Part shown: positions 1 to 7,839 of the stretch, one piece after another
Layout: each line of letters starts with the position of its first letter
Position numbering within the stretch: the stretch's first letter is position 1
Translations under genes and position numbers: made by a program
Origin: DATMRF01 sp035566435
GTDB lineage: Bacteria > Verrucomicrobiota > Verrucomicrobiia > Limisphaerales > UBA8199
Assembly (NCBI GenBank): GCA_035566435.1
Contig: DATMRF010000093.1
Location: 1-17,907, forward strand
DNA: 17,907 nt
Reading direction: 5' to 3'
Notes under the pieces: model-generated
Database searches by the model: none
The model's input: the letters and a program-made list of their open reading frames with translations, nothing else
Told to the model about the DNA's origin: nothing

Positions 1-1449
1 GGAAAGCCAACTCTTCCAGGCGACCAGGGCCAGCTTTGCTTTTTCCGGGCGCCGGATCGGGTCGGATTTCCACTTTTGGTAAAGCACTCGCAGATTCAAC
101 GTGGTGCACAAGAGCGCCCACTGAGTGCGTACGCCATCCAAACCCCACACCGTCCAGCGCCGGAACCCGTCGTGCTGTTTAATTTGCGCAAACCGTGGTT
201 CGATGAGCTCGCGCCGGCGCCGCCATTGGGCCATTTGCCGTTGCAGGCGCTGCCGCATAAGCTGGACTTGGTGCTGATGCGGCCACACTTCAATCTGTCT
301 GCCTTTGGGATCGCTCGTGCATTGAGCTCGCACTGGACAGTCCCGGTGATGACAGCGAAAACGTTCCACACGTTGGCCCTTCCTGAGCGTCTGGCCTTCG
401 TGATCCAGCAAGCGGTTTTGCGGACAGGTGACCGTGTGACTTTTGAGATCGTAACGAAACTGTTGCGCCGCGTAAGGACGAGCCTGCGCAGGTTTACCTT
501 CCAACGGCGGCGCCAGCACGTTGAGGCCCTTGTCGGCTGCAGCTTGAAGATCCTGTCCCGCAGCATAGCCCCTATCAGCTACCGTCAGTGTATCGGTGGC
601 CACCACGCCAAGATTTTCACGAGCCTGTTGGATCATAGGCATCAGTTGACCGTTGTCAGTCTCCTGACCGATGGTATCACAGGCCACGATGATGCCTTCC
701 TTTTCATCGGCAATCGCTTGAGCGTTGTAGGCATAACGATTGTTCTGGCCCACCTTCATGCGTCGGGCTTCGGGTTCAACCGGATGATAATGGGAGCGCC
801 CATCAGCTTGGATCTGAGCCAACCCTTTCTTGATTTGCTCGCGCAAGGCCTGCCGTTGAGCCAGACCCGCGGGCAACCGGTAGCTAGGTGCGCTCGGGTC
901 ATCGTTCTCAGTCGCGATTTTAAGTTCCAGATCCTCCAATGCCCCATCCAACTGGCTCAGAAGCTTCTCCATATATTCTTTGCTCCAGCCCTTGGGGCTG
1001 CTGCAGGCAGCGGCGAGCTTCGTGCCGTCCAATGCTTGCAGGGCCAGACCGACCGCTCCGGTATGCAGGGCCAGTTGCACGGTTTGTTTGAAAAGTCCAC
1101 GCAGCGCCTGTTTGTTGTCGCGCCAAAAACGCCACAGGCTGTTGTGATCCGGAGCGATGAGGCCGCTCAACCACAACAACGGCAGTTGGTCCCGACAGGC
1201 AGCTTCCAACTTCCTGGTCGAACGAATGCGCTGAAAGTAACCGTAGAGCCAAATCTTCAAAAGCAGGCTGGAAGCATACGGCGGGCGACCCTCCACAGCC
1301 GTCGGCATCGCAAAGCCCAGCGCTGCCAAGTCCAACTGATCGACAAACTCGCGCAGGAACCGTGCGGGATGATCGGCAGCCACCCAATCTTCCAGCGCGG
1401 GAGGAAACAGAAACCGCTGTCCGTAATCAGGAGCAATGGGTTGAGTCAT
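1..1449 (-). CDS. IS1182-type transposase, C-terminal end cut by window edge
   Basis: DDE transposase read on the minus strand from ATG at 1449; 483 codons are visible without a stop, and the frame leaves the window at base 1. It opens MTQPIAPDYGQRFLFPPALE and has the N-terminal block GRPPYASSLLLKIWLYGYF, which is characteristic of IS1182-like transposases, followed by IRSTRKLEAACRD. Plausible catalytic acids are D141 (ALDGTKLAA), D292 (TVADRGYAAGQDL) and E417 (ELIEPRFAQIKQ). A Cys/His-rich stretch (FRCHHRDCPVRAQC) precedes the last acid, as usual in this family. No frameshift or internal stop was found on reading through the frame, so the gene may be active. Family assignment rests on motif recognition, not a database search. 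Confidence 0.9.
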   Translation of the reverse strand, partial: MTQPIAPDYGQRFLFPPALEDWVAADHPARFLREFVDQLDLAALGFAMPTAVEGRPPYASSLLLKIWLYGYFQRIRSTRKLEAACRDQLPLLWLSGLIAPDHNSLWRFWRDNKQALRGLFKQTVQLALHTGAVGLALQALDGTKLAAACSSPKGWSKEYMEKLLSQLDGALEDLELKIATENDDPSAPSYRLPAGLAQRQALREQIKKGLAQIQADGRSHYHPVEPEARRMKVGQNNRYAYNAQAIADEKEGIIVACDTIGQETDNGQLMPMIQQARENLGVVATDTLTVADRGYAAGQDLQAAADKGLNVLAPPLEGKPAQARPYAAQQFRYDLKSHTVTCPQNRLLDHEGQTLRKGQRVERFRCHHRDCPVRAQCTSDPKGRQIEVWPHQHQVQLMRQRLQRQMAQWRRRRELIEPRFAQIKQHDGFRRWTVWGLDGVRTQWALLCTTLNLRVLYQKWKSDPIRRPEKAKLALVAWKSWLS

Positions 1450-1501
1450 CGGACTTTTGACGTCTCCTCTCTAAACCGTCTTCATGTTTTGAGACAGTCT
1501 C
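1..1501 (-). mobile_element. IS1182-family insertion sequence, partial; right boundary uncertain
   Basis: The element contains the transposase at 1-1449 and extends off the left side of the window. Its right boundary is uncertain. A perfect odd palindrome at 1490-1502 (TGAGACAGTCTCA) lies 40 bp upstream of the transposase start and is a candidate for the terminal region. The opposite end and the target duplication are not visible, so the boundary cannot be confirmed here. Confidence 0.45.
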
Positions 1502-1513
1502 AGGACAGCGTCC
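1490..1513. repeat. Two adjacent short palindromes beside the IS end
   Basis: A 13-bp perfect palindrome TGAGAC-A-GTCTCA (1490-1502) is followed directly by GGAC-AGC-GTCC (1503-1513). They may be part of the IS terminus, or REP-like units of the cluster that continues at 1569-1697. Confidence 0.4.
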
Positions 1514-1568
1514 CTACCAGTTTAGATGCGGCTTTGCTGTGCTAACCGAACATTTCACGCCACTGAAC

Positions 1569-1697
1569 GTAGCGCAGGCTTCCAAGCCTGCTCCCGCCGT
1601 GGTGGGAAGGGTTTCTAAACCCGCTGACGCTTCGGCGGGTTCTACGCTCCGCCGACTTGGAAGTCGGCGATACAGCAGGCTTGGAAGCCTGCGCTAC
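1569..1697. repeat. REP-like palindrome cluster bounded by a 24-bp inverted repeat
   Basis: The 24 bases at 1569-1592 are repeated exactly in reverse complement at 1674-1697. Each arm contains its own palindrome, GCAGGCTT-CC-AAGCCTGC (1574-1591) and its mirror. Between them lie GGGTTT-CT-AAACCC (1609-1622), an AACCCGC/GCGGGTT hairpin (1618-1641) and GCCGACTT-GG-AAGTCGGC (1651-1668). The stems are thus nested and share a TTCCAA/TTGGAA core. This accounts for most of the gene-free stretch 1450-1849. No open frame of interest is present. The structure fits a bacterial interspersed mosaic or REP element rather than a terminator, since no T-tract follows. Confidence 0.75.
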
Positions 1698-1849
1698 GGG
1701 TGCTGCTGCCCCGACGCTTTCATCGGTATGAAATACTCGGGCTAAGGCTTTTTGTTGGGATCCGTTCGCAGAGTACGGCTAAGCACGCCGCAATCCAGAA
1801 TCGAAATTCCTGAATCGGCAAGGCGGTAATCCTGGCGACGCGAGCGAGC

Positions 1850-2863
1850 CTAACTCGTCACCTTGATCCGGCCTTCGCGATGGTCCTTGAGCAGCTTGAT
1901 ATCCCCTTCCACCATCAGTTTGACGAGGTCCCGGAATTTCGTTTTGGGCGCCCAGCCCAGTTGGCGCTTCGCTTTGCCGGCGTCGCCCAGCAGCAGGTCG
2001 ACTTCCGAGGGGCGCAAATAACGCTCATCCATGGCTACGTATTTGTTCCAGTCGAGGCCGACATGGCCGAAGGCTTCTTCGAGAAACTCGCGGACAGAAT
2101 GCGTTTCACCGGTCGCGATCACATAATCGTCCGGCTTCTCCTGCTGGAGCATCAGCCACATGGCTTCGACGTATTCTTTGGCATAGCCCCAGTCGCGTTT
2201 GGCATCCAGATTGCCGAGATAAAGCTTGTCCTGCAACCCGGCGAGGATGTGCGCCACGGCGCGCGTGATTTTGCGAGTCACAAATGACTCGCCGCGCCGC
2301 GGGGATTCGTGGTTGAAAAGGATGCCATTCGAGGCATGCAAGTTGTAAGCCTCACGGTAATTCACCGTGATCCAATACGCATAGACCTTCGAAGCCGCAT
2401 ACGGGCTGCGCGGATAAAAAGGCGTTTCTTCATTCTGCGGCACTTCCCGAACTTTGCCGAACATTTCGCTGGAGGAAGCCTGATAAAACCGCGGCTTGAT
2501 GCCAGATTCGCGGATGGCTTCCAGTAAGCGCACCGTGCCGGTCGCGTTCACGTCCGTCGAGTACTCGGGGTTGTCGAAGCTGACGCGCACGTGGCTCTGC
2601 GCCGCCAGATTGTAAATCTCCTCCGGTCCCAGCTTGTCCAGCAGCCGCACGAGCGAGCTGCCCTCCGTCACATCACCATAATGCAGGAAGAGCTTAGTGC
2701 TCTGGAGCTGCGGGTCGGAATAGATGGGGTCGATTCGCCCGCGATTGAACGAGCTCGAACGGCGCACGATCCCGTGGACCTCGTAGCCCTTAGAAAGCAG
2801 CAGTTCGGCCAGGTATGAACCATCCTGGCCTGTGATCCCGGTGATAAGCGCTTTTTTTGGCAT
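1850..2863 (-). CDS. gmd: GDP-mannose 4,6-dehydratase
   Basis: Converts GDP-D-mannose to GDP-4-keto-6-deoxy-D-mannose, the precursor of GDP-fucose, GDP-rhamnose and related sugars, in the cytoplasm. It is an extended short-chain dehydrogenase: the NADP-binding GITGQDGSY lies at residues 9-17, the catalytic SSSEMFG near 130-136, and YxxxK as SPYAASK with Y155 and K159. The family signature NHESPRRGESFVTRKIT and LGNLDAKRDWGYAKEYVEAMW are both present. At 337 residues it is slightly shorter than the E. coli enzyme. The start chosen is the ATG at 2863 (MPKKALITG), because the nucleotide-binding fold begins right after it; the frame continues to a TTG at 2890 that adds nine unneeded residues. No Shine-Dalgarno is evident. 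No GDP-fucose synthase (fcl) neighbours it, so the final sugar is unknown. Confidence 0.95.
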   Translation of the reverse strand: MPKKALITGITGQDGSYLAELLLSKGYEVHGIVRRSSSFNRGRIDPIYSDPQLQSTKLFLHYGDVTEGSSLVRLLDKLGPEEIYNLAAQSHVRVSFDNPEYSTDVNATGTVRLLEAIRESGIKPRFYQASSSEMFGKVREVPQNEETPFYPRSPYAASKVYAYWITVNYREAYNLHASNGILFNHESPRRGESFVTRKITRAVAHILAGLQDKLYLGNLDAKRDWGYAKEYVEAMWLMLQQEKPDDYVIATGETHSVREFLEEAFGHVGLDWNKYVAMDERYLRPSEVDLLLGDAGKAKRQLGWAPKTKFRDLVKLMVEGDIKLLKDHREGRIKVTS

Positions 2864-2913
2864 ATCGAGACAGCAGAATCTATGGAGCAAGTCTGGTTGA
2901 CAAGCTTCAAGAG

Positions 2914-3004
2914 GATTTTTGAATTTTGATTTTCAGTTTTTGATTACCAGAACTCGAGTTCGTAGAGGGTTCGCAGTCGCTTGAGCAATCAAAACTCAAA
3001 AATC
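2914..3004. repeat. AT-rich inverted repeat between glycosyltransferase and gmd
   Basis: GATTTTTGAATTTTGATT at 2914-2931 and AATCAAAACTCAAAAATC at 2987-3004 are inverted copies with one mismatch in 18, separated by 55 bases. The pair fills the gap downstream of the glycosyltransferase and upstream of gmd, both minus-strand. The long loop makes a simple terminator unlikely. It may be the remnant of a small mobile or repeat element. Confidence 0.5.
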
Positions 3005-3019
3005 AAACATGACCACCGG

Positions 3020-4054
3020 CTAGCTCCTGCGCTGCAGCCACCGCTCCATAGTTTCGGCGGAGGCGTCCTTCCGGACATGGCGGTCCTCTCGCAGGATAAA
3101 CCAGACTGCCCGGGCGGCCTTGAAGGGATTGCCCGCGCGCGGCCAGCGCCGCTTTTTCAGGGAGTAAAAGAAATCGCAAAAATGGACGCGGTCGGCGGCG
3201 GCGCGAATGAGCGCACCCATGCGGGGCGAGAGCTGGCGGCATTGGGACCACCCGGCATAGAACGCATAGGTATATTGCAGCCAATATTGCCAACGATTGG
3301 TGTGAATCAGCCGCTCGGTCAGGCTGCCGGAGGTCGAGCGCGCCACCACCAACGGCTCGCCGACCTGCACTAATTCCCCCGAACGCAAACCCAGCTCGCT
3401 CAAAAACGCAACGTCATTCCCGTACGCCAGGCGCGAGTAATCGAAGCCGTAAGGGTTCGGAATGTCGATGTAGTGGTCGAACACTTCCCGCGCCGCCGCA
3501 GTAACGAACAAGTTGCACATCTGGGTCACCGGAAAAATCTTTGCGAAAATGCCCAACGCATAGGCGTCCCCCTTTAGACGCGCTGTAGCGTACCGTTCGT
3601 TGAGCAGCTCCCACTTTGGGTTCGGCTGGTCCAGGTTGGCCGGTTCGATAGGCGTTTTGGGATCGTCCGGCAGGTAATAGCGAAACGCATTGCAGCCCGC
3701 GAGCAGGTCCTTCGGATTATCCAACAGAACCCGCACTAGTGTCTCGACGTACCGCGGCAGGATCAGATCGTCCGACCACACGAACGTGCAATAGCGTCCG
3801 CGCGCCTCGTGCAACAACTTGCGCCAGGCCCGCAGGGGCCCAGAATTGCTGTCACTGGTCATCACGCGGATGCGAGCGTCCCGCGAAACGTACCCATTAA
3901 GTACCTCCCGAGTCTTATCGCCGCTGGCCTCATCGTAAACCAGGATCTCCAGGTCCTTAAACGTCTGACGGAGGCAGGACTCGATAGATTCACCAACGGT
4001 TCCTCCGTTGTTGTGTGTCGGGATGAGCAGACTGACCAGCGGCGATTCAGGCAT
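3020..4054 (-). CDS. Family 2 glycosyltransferase
   Basis: A GT-A fold inverting glycosyltransferase that transfers a sugar from a nucleotide-sugar donor to a glycan or lipid acceptor. The N-terminal part is classic GT2: PLVSLLIPTHNNGGTVGESI (residues 5-24), ILVYDEASGDKT with the nucleotide-binding Asp at 41, and the DxD-like SDD at 94-96 in FVWSDDLILPRY. The C-terminal half, from about 110, is less conserved and probably sets acceptor specificity. No membrane segment is apparent. The start is ATG at 4054 (MPESPLVSLL), directly before the fold. It lies 44 bp downstream of the NIF3-like gene and 156 bp upstream of gmd on the same strand. It may act in the same cell-surface glycan pathway as gmd, which is inferred from proximity only. 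Donor and acceptor cannot be read from the sequence. Confidence 0.88.
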   Translation of the reverse strand: MPESPLVSLLIPTHNNGGTVGESIESCLRQTFKDLEILVYDEASGDKTREVLNGYVSRDARIRVMTSDSNSGPLRAWRKLLHEARGRYCTFVWSDDLILPRYVETLVRVLLDNPKDLLAGCNAFRYYLPDDPKTPIEPANLDQPNPKWELLNERYATARLKGDAYALGIFAKIFPVTQMCNLFVTAAAREVFDHYIDIPNPYGFDYSRLAYGNDVAFLSELGLRSGELVQVGEPLVVARSTSGSLTERLIHTNRWQYWLQYTYAFYAGWSQCRQLSPRMGALIRAAADRVHFCDFFYSLKKRRWPRAGNPFKAARAVWFILREDRHVRKDASAETMERWLQRRS

Positions 4055-4098
4055 GGCGGCAGAGGCTATTCGCCGGCAGAAACCGGGTCAAACGGGAA

Positions 4099-4860
4099 TT
4101 AAAGTCCGGTCGGATGATCGATGAACTCCCACGGAACCTTGAACCGTGTCGAAAGGTGGGCCGCCAGCGCCTTCACGCCGAAGGTTTCGGTCGCGTAATG
4201 ACCGCCGTAAAGCACATTGACACCAAACTCTTCAGCCAGGGCATAAGTCCAGTGAGGCCCTTCGCCCGTAATGAAAGTATCCACTCCCTCGGCAGCAGCC
4301 TTCGCCAGTTCGCTGCCGCCTCCCCCAGTCACAACGCCGATGCGCCTGCAGGTTTGCGGCCCACCGGGGATGCTGAGGGCCTCGACTCCAGTGGCGCGTT
4401 TCAATCGGCTCGCCAATTCCGCCCGAGAGATGGCAGTTGAAGCCTGAAACCCAATATGCCTCCCATGCTCGAAGAAAAACGGCCGCAGCTTGCGCAGGCC
4501 GAGCAACGTGCAGAGGTGGGCGTTGTTGCCCAGCTTCGGATGAAGATCCAGAGGCAGGTGCGAGCTATAAACCGCCAGATCGTTTTCGAGAAGACGCCGC
4601 AGAAGCTCGTAGCGCTTTCCGGTCCACGGGTGAGCAGCGCCCCAAAACAGTCCGTGATGCACCACCAACAAATCGGCGCCGGCAGCCGTCGCCAGCTGAA
4701 CCGTTGCCAAACTACCGTCCACCGCCGCCGCGATGCGCCTGACTCGGCCTCGGTTCTCGACCTGCAGTCCGTTGGCCGCACCGGGATAATCCTCCACCTC
4801 AGCGATGCGGAGCATTCGGTCGCAGTACCGTACGATCTCGCTCAGAGAAGCCTGTGCCAT
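4099..4860 (-). CDS. NIF3-like dinuclear metal-centre protein (YbgI/DUF34 family)
   Basis: A member of the NIF3/YbgI family, toroidal hexamers with a two-metal site and no settled function, often annotated as 'GTP cyclohydrolase 1 type 2 homolog'. The metal ligands expected for the family are visible: the HH pair at residues 68-69 (LLVVHHGLFWG), H101 and D105 (YSSHLPLDLHP), and H221/E225 in YGGHYATETFG. The 253 residues match the short bacterial form lacking the PII-like insert. The start chosen is ATG at 4860 (MAQASLSEIVRYCDRML), where family similarity begins. The frame stays open upstream to 4959, but those residues look unlike the family. It is divergent from speA across a 238-bp spacer. 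Confidence 0.92.
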   Translation of the reverse strand: MAQASLSEIVRYCDRMLRIAEVEDYPGAANGLQVENRGRVRRIAAAVDGSLATVQLATAAGADLLVVHHGLFWGAAHPWTGKRYELLRRLLENDLAVYSSHLPLDLHPKLGNNAHLCTLLGLRKLRPFFFEHGRHIGFQASTAISRAELASRLKRATGVEALSIPGGPQTCRRIGVVTGGGGSELAKAAAEGVDTFITGEGPHWTYALAEEFGVNVLYGGHYATETFGVKALAAHLSTRFKVPWEFIDHPTGL

Positions 4861-4978
4861 GTGAGTGATAAAAACAGAAAGGTCGGAAGCTGCAAAGTAT
4901 GAAAGGGGAGGTGATGCGTGAAACGCGCGGAAGTGAAGAGGACTGCCATCAACGACCAAGCTTAGGGTCTTCGGCTAC

Positions 4979-5018
4979 TTATTCACACTTATTCACACTT
5001 ATTCACAAGTTGTACACA
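4979..5018 (+). promoter_or_regulatory. Tandem DnaA-box-like sites upstream of speA
   Basis: TTATTCACA occurs three times at exact 10-bp spacing (4979-4987, 4989-4997, 4999-5007), and a degenerate TTGTACACA follows at 5010-5018. The first three fit the relaxed DnaA box TTATNCACA; the last has one mismatch. All point the same way and sit on nearly one face of the helix. They lie 29 bp upstream of the proposed speA -35 box, between two divergent genes. They could bind DnaA or another direct-repeat regulator; binding is inferred, the repeat is seen. Confidence 0.55.
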
Positions 5019-5046
5019 AGCTTCCTAAAAATCTTCAATCAGTGTA

Positions 5047-5074
5047 TTGAATTCCACGTTCATCATTCTATAGT
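5047..5074 (+). promoter_or_regulatory. Putative sigma70-like promoter of speA
   Basis: TTGAAT (5047-5052) and TATAGT (5069-5074) are separated by 16 bp. They match the consensus at 4 and 5 of 6 positions. A start near 5081 would give a leader of about 18 nt that begins with the 5081-5096 hairpin. Confidence 0.5.
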
Positions 5075-5080
5075 GCCCTT

Positions 5081-5096
5081 CGATTTGTCGAAATCG
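5081..5096 (+). promoter_or_regulatory. Small hairpin in the place of the speA ribosome binding site
   Basis: CGATTT-GTCG-AAATCG forms a 6-bp stem with a 4-nt loop and ends 2 nt before the speA ATG. No purine-rich Shine-Dalgarno is present, so the stem occupies the ribosome-loading region. Confidence 0.4.
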
Positions 5097-5098
5097 AA

Positions 5099-7039
5099 AT
5101 GAGCAACTCTAGTGAGGCGAGCGAGCCCTGGGACATCCAGCAGGCGAGGAACCTGTACAGTGTGCATCGGTGGGGAGCCGGCTATTTTGACATCAATGAG
5201 GCGGGGCACGTCATCGCCAAACCGCGGGGCGACACCGGCGCGGCCGTCGATATCACCGACGTTATCGAGGAAGCCAAGGCGCGCGGCCTGAAATTCCCGG
5301 TGCTGATTCGGTTTCAGGACATCCTCCGTCACCGCGTAGAGTCAGTTAACCTGGCGTTTCGGGGCGCAATCAGTGAGTTCAACTACCAGGGCAAGTACCG
5401 AGGAGTCTTCCCGATCAAAGTGAATCAGCTTCGGGAAGTGGTCGAGGAAATCCTGGATGCCGGCAAGCCGTTTGACTTCGGCCTAGAGGTGGGCAGCAAG
5501 CCCGAATTGTTCGCGGGTCTCGCCCTACAAAGCCAGATCGGCAGCCTTATCGTCTGCAATGGATACAAGGACGCCGCGTTTGTACGCATGGCGCTGCTGG
5601 GGACCAAGCTTGGCAAGAAAGTGATCATGGTCGTGGAGAAGCTCGAAGAACTGCGCCAGATCATCAGCGTCTCCAAGCAACTCGGCGTCGAGCCGATTAT
5701 CGGCGTGCGGGCCCGGCTTTTGTGCAAAGGCGGAGGGAAGTGGGCCGATAGCGCGGGTGAGAACGCCAAATTCGGACTGAGCACCGGGGAGCTGCTCGTC
5801 GCGGCCGAATTACTGAAGGCGGAAAACCTGGCGCATGCCTTTAAGCTGGTGCATTTCCACATCGGCTCGCAGATTCCCGATATTCTCATCGTCAAACGTG
5901 CGGTCCAGGAAGCGGCCCGGTTTTACGCCAAGCTGCAGAAAATGGGTTTCCCCATTGAGTTCCTGGATGTCGGTGGCGGACTGGGGGTTGACTACGACGG
6001 CAGCCGCTCAGCGTTCGACAGCTCTACGAATTACACTTTACAGGAATATGCCAACGATATCGTGTATTACATTGCCGATGTCTGCAATGCGGAGAAGGTG
6101 CCGCACCCGGACATCATCAGCGAAAGTGGCCGGGCGGTGGTCGCGCATCACAGCGTGCTGATTGTCGAAGTGTTCGGCTCGATTGCGAAGATCCGCCCCG
6201 GCGATTACTTCCAGTATTCTGAAAACGAACACCCGCTGGTCAAGGAACTGCTCGATATCCGCAAAAACCTCCCCAAGCTCAACAAGCTCGAGGCCTATCA
6301 CGACGCCCTGGAACGCAAAGAAGATGCCCAGCATATGTTTACGCTCGGCATGTTTGATTTGCCCGAAAAAGCGAAGATGGAAAACCTCTACTGGGAGATC
6401 AGCCAGGAGGTGGTCGAAAGCTTCAAAGGCCAGGCTTACGTGCCCGAAGAGATTCGCAAACTCGAAGACAGTCTCGGCGACCAGTATCTGTGCAACTTTT
6501 CGGTTTTCCAATCGCTGCTGGACCACTGGGCCCTAGGCCAACTGTTTCCGGTGATGCCCGTCAGCCGCCTCAATGAACGGCCAACGCGCGAAGCCACGCT
6601 GGTGGATATCACCTGTGATTCTGACGGACAGGTCAATAAGTTTATTGATCTGCGGGATGTGCGGGACACTTTGCCGCTTCACGCGCTAAACGCCAACGGC
6701 AACGGCATGCCTGAGCCCTACTACCTCGGTTTCTTCCTGATGGGGGCCTACCAGGACATTATGGGCGACCTGCACAACCTCTTCGGACGCGTCAATGAGG
6801 TCCATGTGTTCCTCGATCCGGATGAGCCCGCCGGCTATTACGTGGAGGAAATCATTGAAGGCACGACCATCGTGCAGGCGCTCGACTCGGTGCAGTACGA
6901 CGAGAAGGAACTCAAACGCCAGATGAAGGCGCAGGTCGATGACGCCATCAAATCCGACCGCATGAAGCCCTCCGAGGCGATGCGCCTGCTGGACGACTAT
7001 GAAAAGGGCCTCAAGGAGTACACCTACCTGAGTTTCTGA
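5099..7039 (+). CDS. speA: Biosynthetic arginine decarboxylase (PLP-dependent)
   Basis: Decarboxylates L-arginine to agmatine, the first step of the agmatine route to putrescine and spermidine. It is a fold-III (alanine-racemase-like barrel) PLP enzyme. The PLP Schiff-base lysine is K107 in YRGVFPIKVNQ. The barrel continues through VHFHIGSQIPD and FLDVGGGLGVDYDGS, and SGRAVVAHHSVL lies near 342. The C-terminal domain carries the VDITCDSDGQ active-site cysteine near 505. Length is 646 residues against about 658 for E. coli SpeA, without gaps. The ATG at 5099 gives a natural N-terminus (WDIQQARNLYSVHRWGAGYF follows the usual short lead). There is no clear Shine-Dalgarno. It is probably transcribed with the membrane protein 8 bp downstream. 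No agmatinase or agmatine deiminase is in the window. Confidence 0.96.
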   Translation: MSNSSEASEPWDIQQARNLYSVHRWGAGYFDINEAGHVIAKPRGDTGAAVDITDVIEEAKARGLKFPVLIRFQDILRHRVESVNLAFRGAISEFNYQGKYRGVFPIKVNQLREVVEEILDAGKPFDFGLEVGSKPELFAGLALQSQIGSLIVCNGYKDAAFVRMALLGTKLGKKVIMVVEKLEELRQIISVSKQLGVEPIIGVRARLLCKGGGKWADSAGENAKFGLSTGELLVAAELLKAENLAHAFKLVHFHIGSQIPDILIVKRAVQEAARFYAKLQKMGFPIEFLDVGGGLGVDYDGSRSAFDSSTNYTLQEYANDIVYYIADVCNAEKVPHPDIISESGRAVVAHHSVLIVEVFGSIAKIRPGDYFQYSENEHPLVKELLDIRKNLPKLNKLEAYHDALERKEDAQHMFTLGMFDLPEKAKMENLYWEISQEVVESFKGQAYVPEEIRKLEDSLGDQYLCNFSVFQSLLDHWALGQLFPVMPVSRLNERPTREATLVDITCDSDGQVNKFIDLRDVRDTLPLHALNANGNGMPEPYYLGFFLMGAYQDIMGDLHNLFGRVNEVHVFLDPDEPAGYYVEEIIEGTTIVQALDSVQYDEKELKRQMKAQVDDAIKSDRMKPSEAMRLLDDYEKGLKEYTYLSF

Positions 7040-7047
7040 TCTGGGAC

Positions 7048-7740
7048 ATGCCTGAAACCGCCCCCAACGCTGAGCTGATGCGTTCGCTCGGCAGGCTGGT
7101 GCGCGGGCTCTCCGCCTTGTTCTGGGGATTGCCGGCCACCCTGGTGATTTGTTTTCATACGGCAAAGGCCGAAGCCCTCCGATCCCTGGGCATGTGGCCG
7201 GCCACTGCCTGCACGGGCCTGCTGGTCTATGGGCTGTGGCAGATCGGCGCGTTTCAAAAACAGGAACGGATTTGGCGCACCGCGCTGGACCGTGCCCGGA
7301 TTCTGAGCCTTATCAACCTCGGCCTCAGCCCTTTTCTCTACTGGTGGAACAAAGTCCCGTACAACACTTTTTTTTACGTGATGGTGCTCCTGATGGTCCT
7401 TTCGGCACTGCTGTTCCTGGGCAGTCTCAATCTGGCGCTTCAGCGTCTCGGCGCAATGCTGCCGGATGAAGCCCTCCGCCATGAAACCAAACAATTCACG
7501 GCACTGAACCTCAATCTGCTGGGGGCGACGGTGCTGCTCAGCGCGGCTTACTTCGCCCTGGGCAGGATTCCAGATTTGCCGCTCTATTTTCAGGCGGTGA
7601 TGGTTGTGCTGGACCGCGGCAGTTTCTGGTTCCTCATACTTCTCGTGCTTCTCCCCTTGGCCATGACCATGGCGCTGATTTGGAAGACCAAAGAGGTCAT
7701 CCTCGACGGCGTCTTCGGTTCCAAGCCGCACACCACCTGA
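7048..7740 (+). CDS. Multi-pass inner-membrane protein of unknown function
   Basis: I do not recognise this family. The 230-residue protein has about six hydrophobic segments, near residues 20-37, 50-69, 85-100, 107-131, 153-172 and 192-212, with short polar linkers. No catalytic motif is evident. It begins 8 bp after the speA stop on the same strand, so it is probably translated from the speA transcript, although no good Shine-Dalgarno precedes ATG 7048. Linkage to arginine decarboxylase could hint at a transport or envelope role, but nothing in the sequence identifies a substrate. The convergent gene on its right ends 99 bp away. Confidence 0.75.
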   Translation: MPETAPNAELMRSLGRLVRGLSALFWGLPATLVICFHTAKAEALRSLGMWPATACTGLLVYGLWQIGAFQKQERIWRTALDRARILSLINLGLSPFLYWWNKVPYNTFFYVMVLLMVLSALLFLGSLNLALQRLGAMLPDEALRHETKQFTALNLNLLGATVLLSAAYFALGRIPDLPLYFQAVMVVLDRGSFWFLILLVLLPLAMTMALIWKTKEVILDGVFGSKPHTT

Positions 7741-7839
7741 CCAAGCAGGAGAAAGGCGCCTGGAGCGTCTTCGCATGCAAAACCCCGCCTTGGAGACAGA
7801 AGGTAGTGAACCTTGGACTGCGGATGACGGGCTGTTTCG

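Noticed and set aside
76..1545. Long plus-strand open frame (489 codons) over the left end
   Set aside because: It is antisense to the transposase, whose minus-strand frame contains all family motifs; the plus-strand translation resembles no protein.
4978..5018. CRISPR-like or phage repeat array
   Set aside because: The repeat unit is only 10 bp with no spacers.
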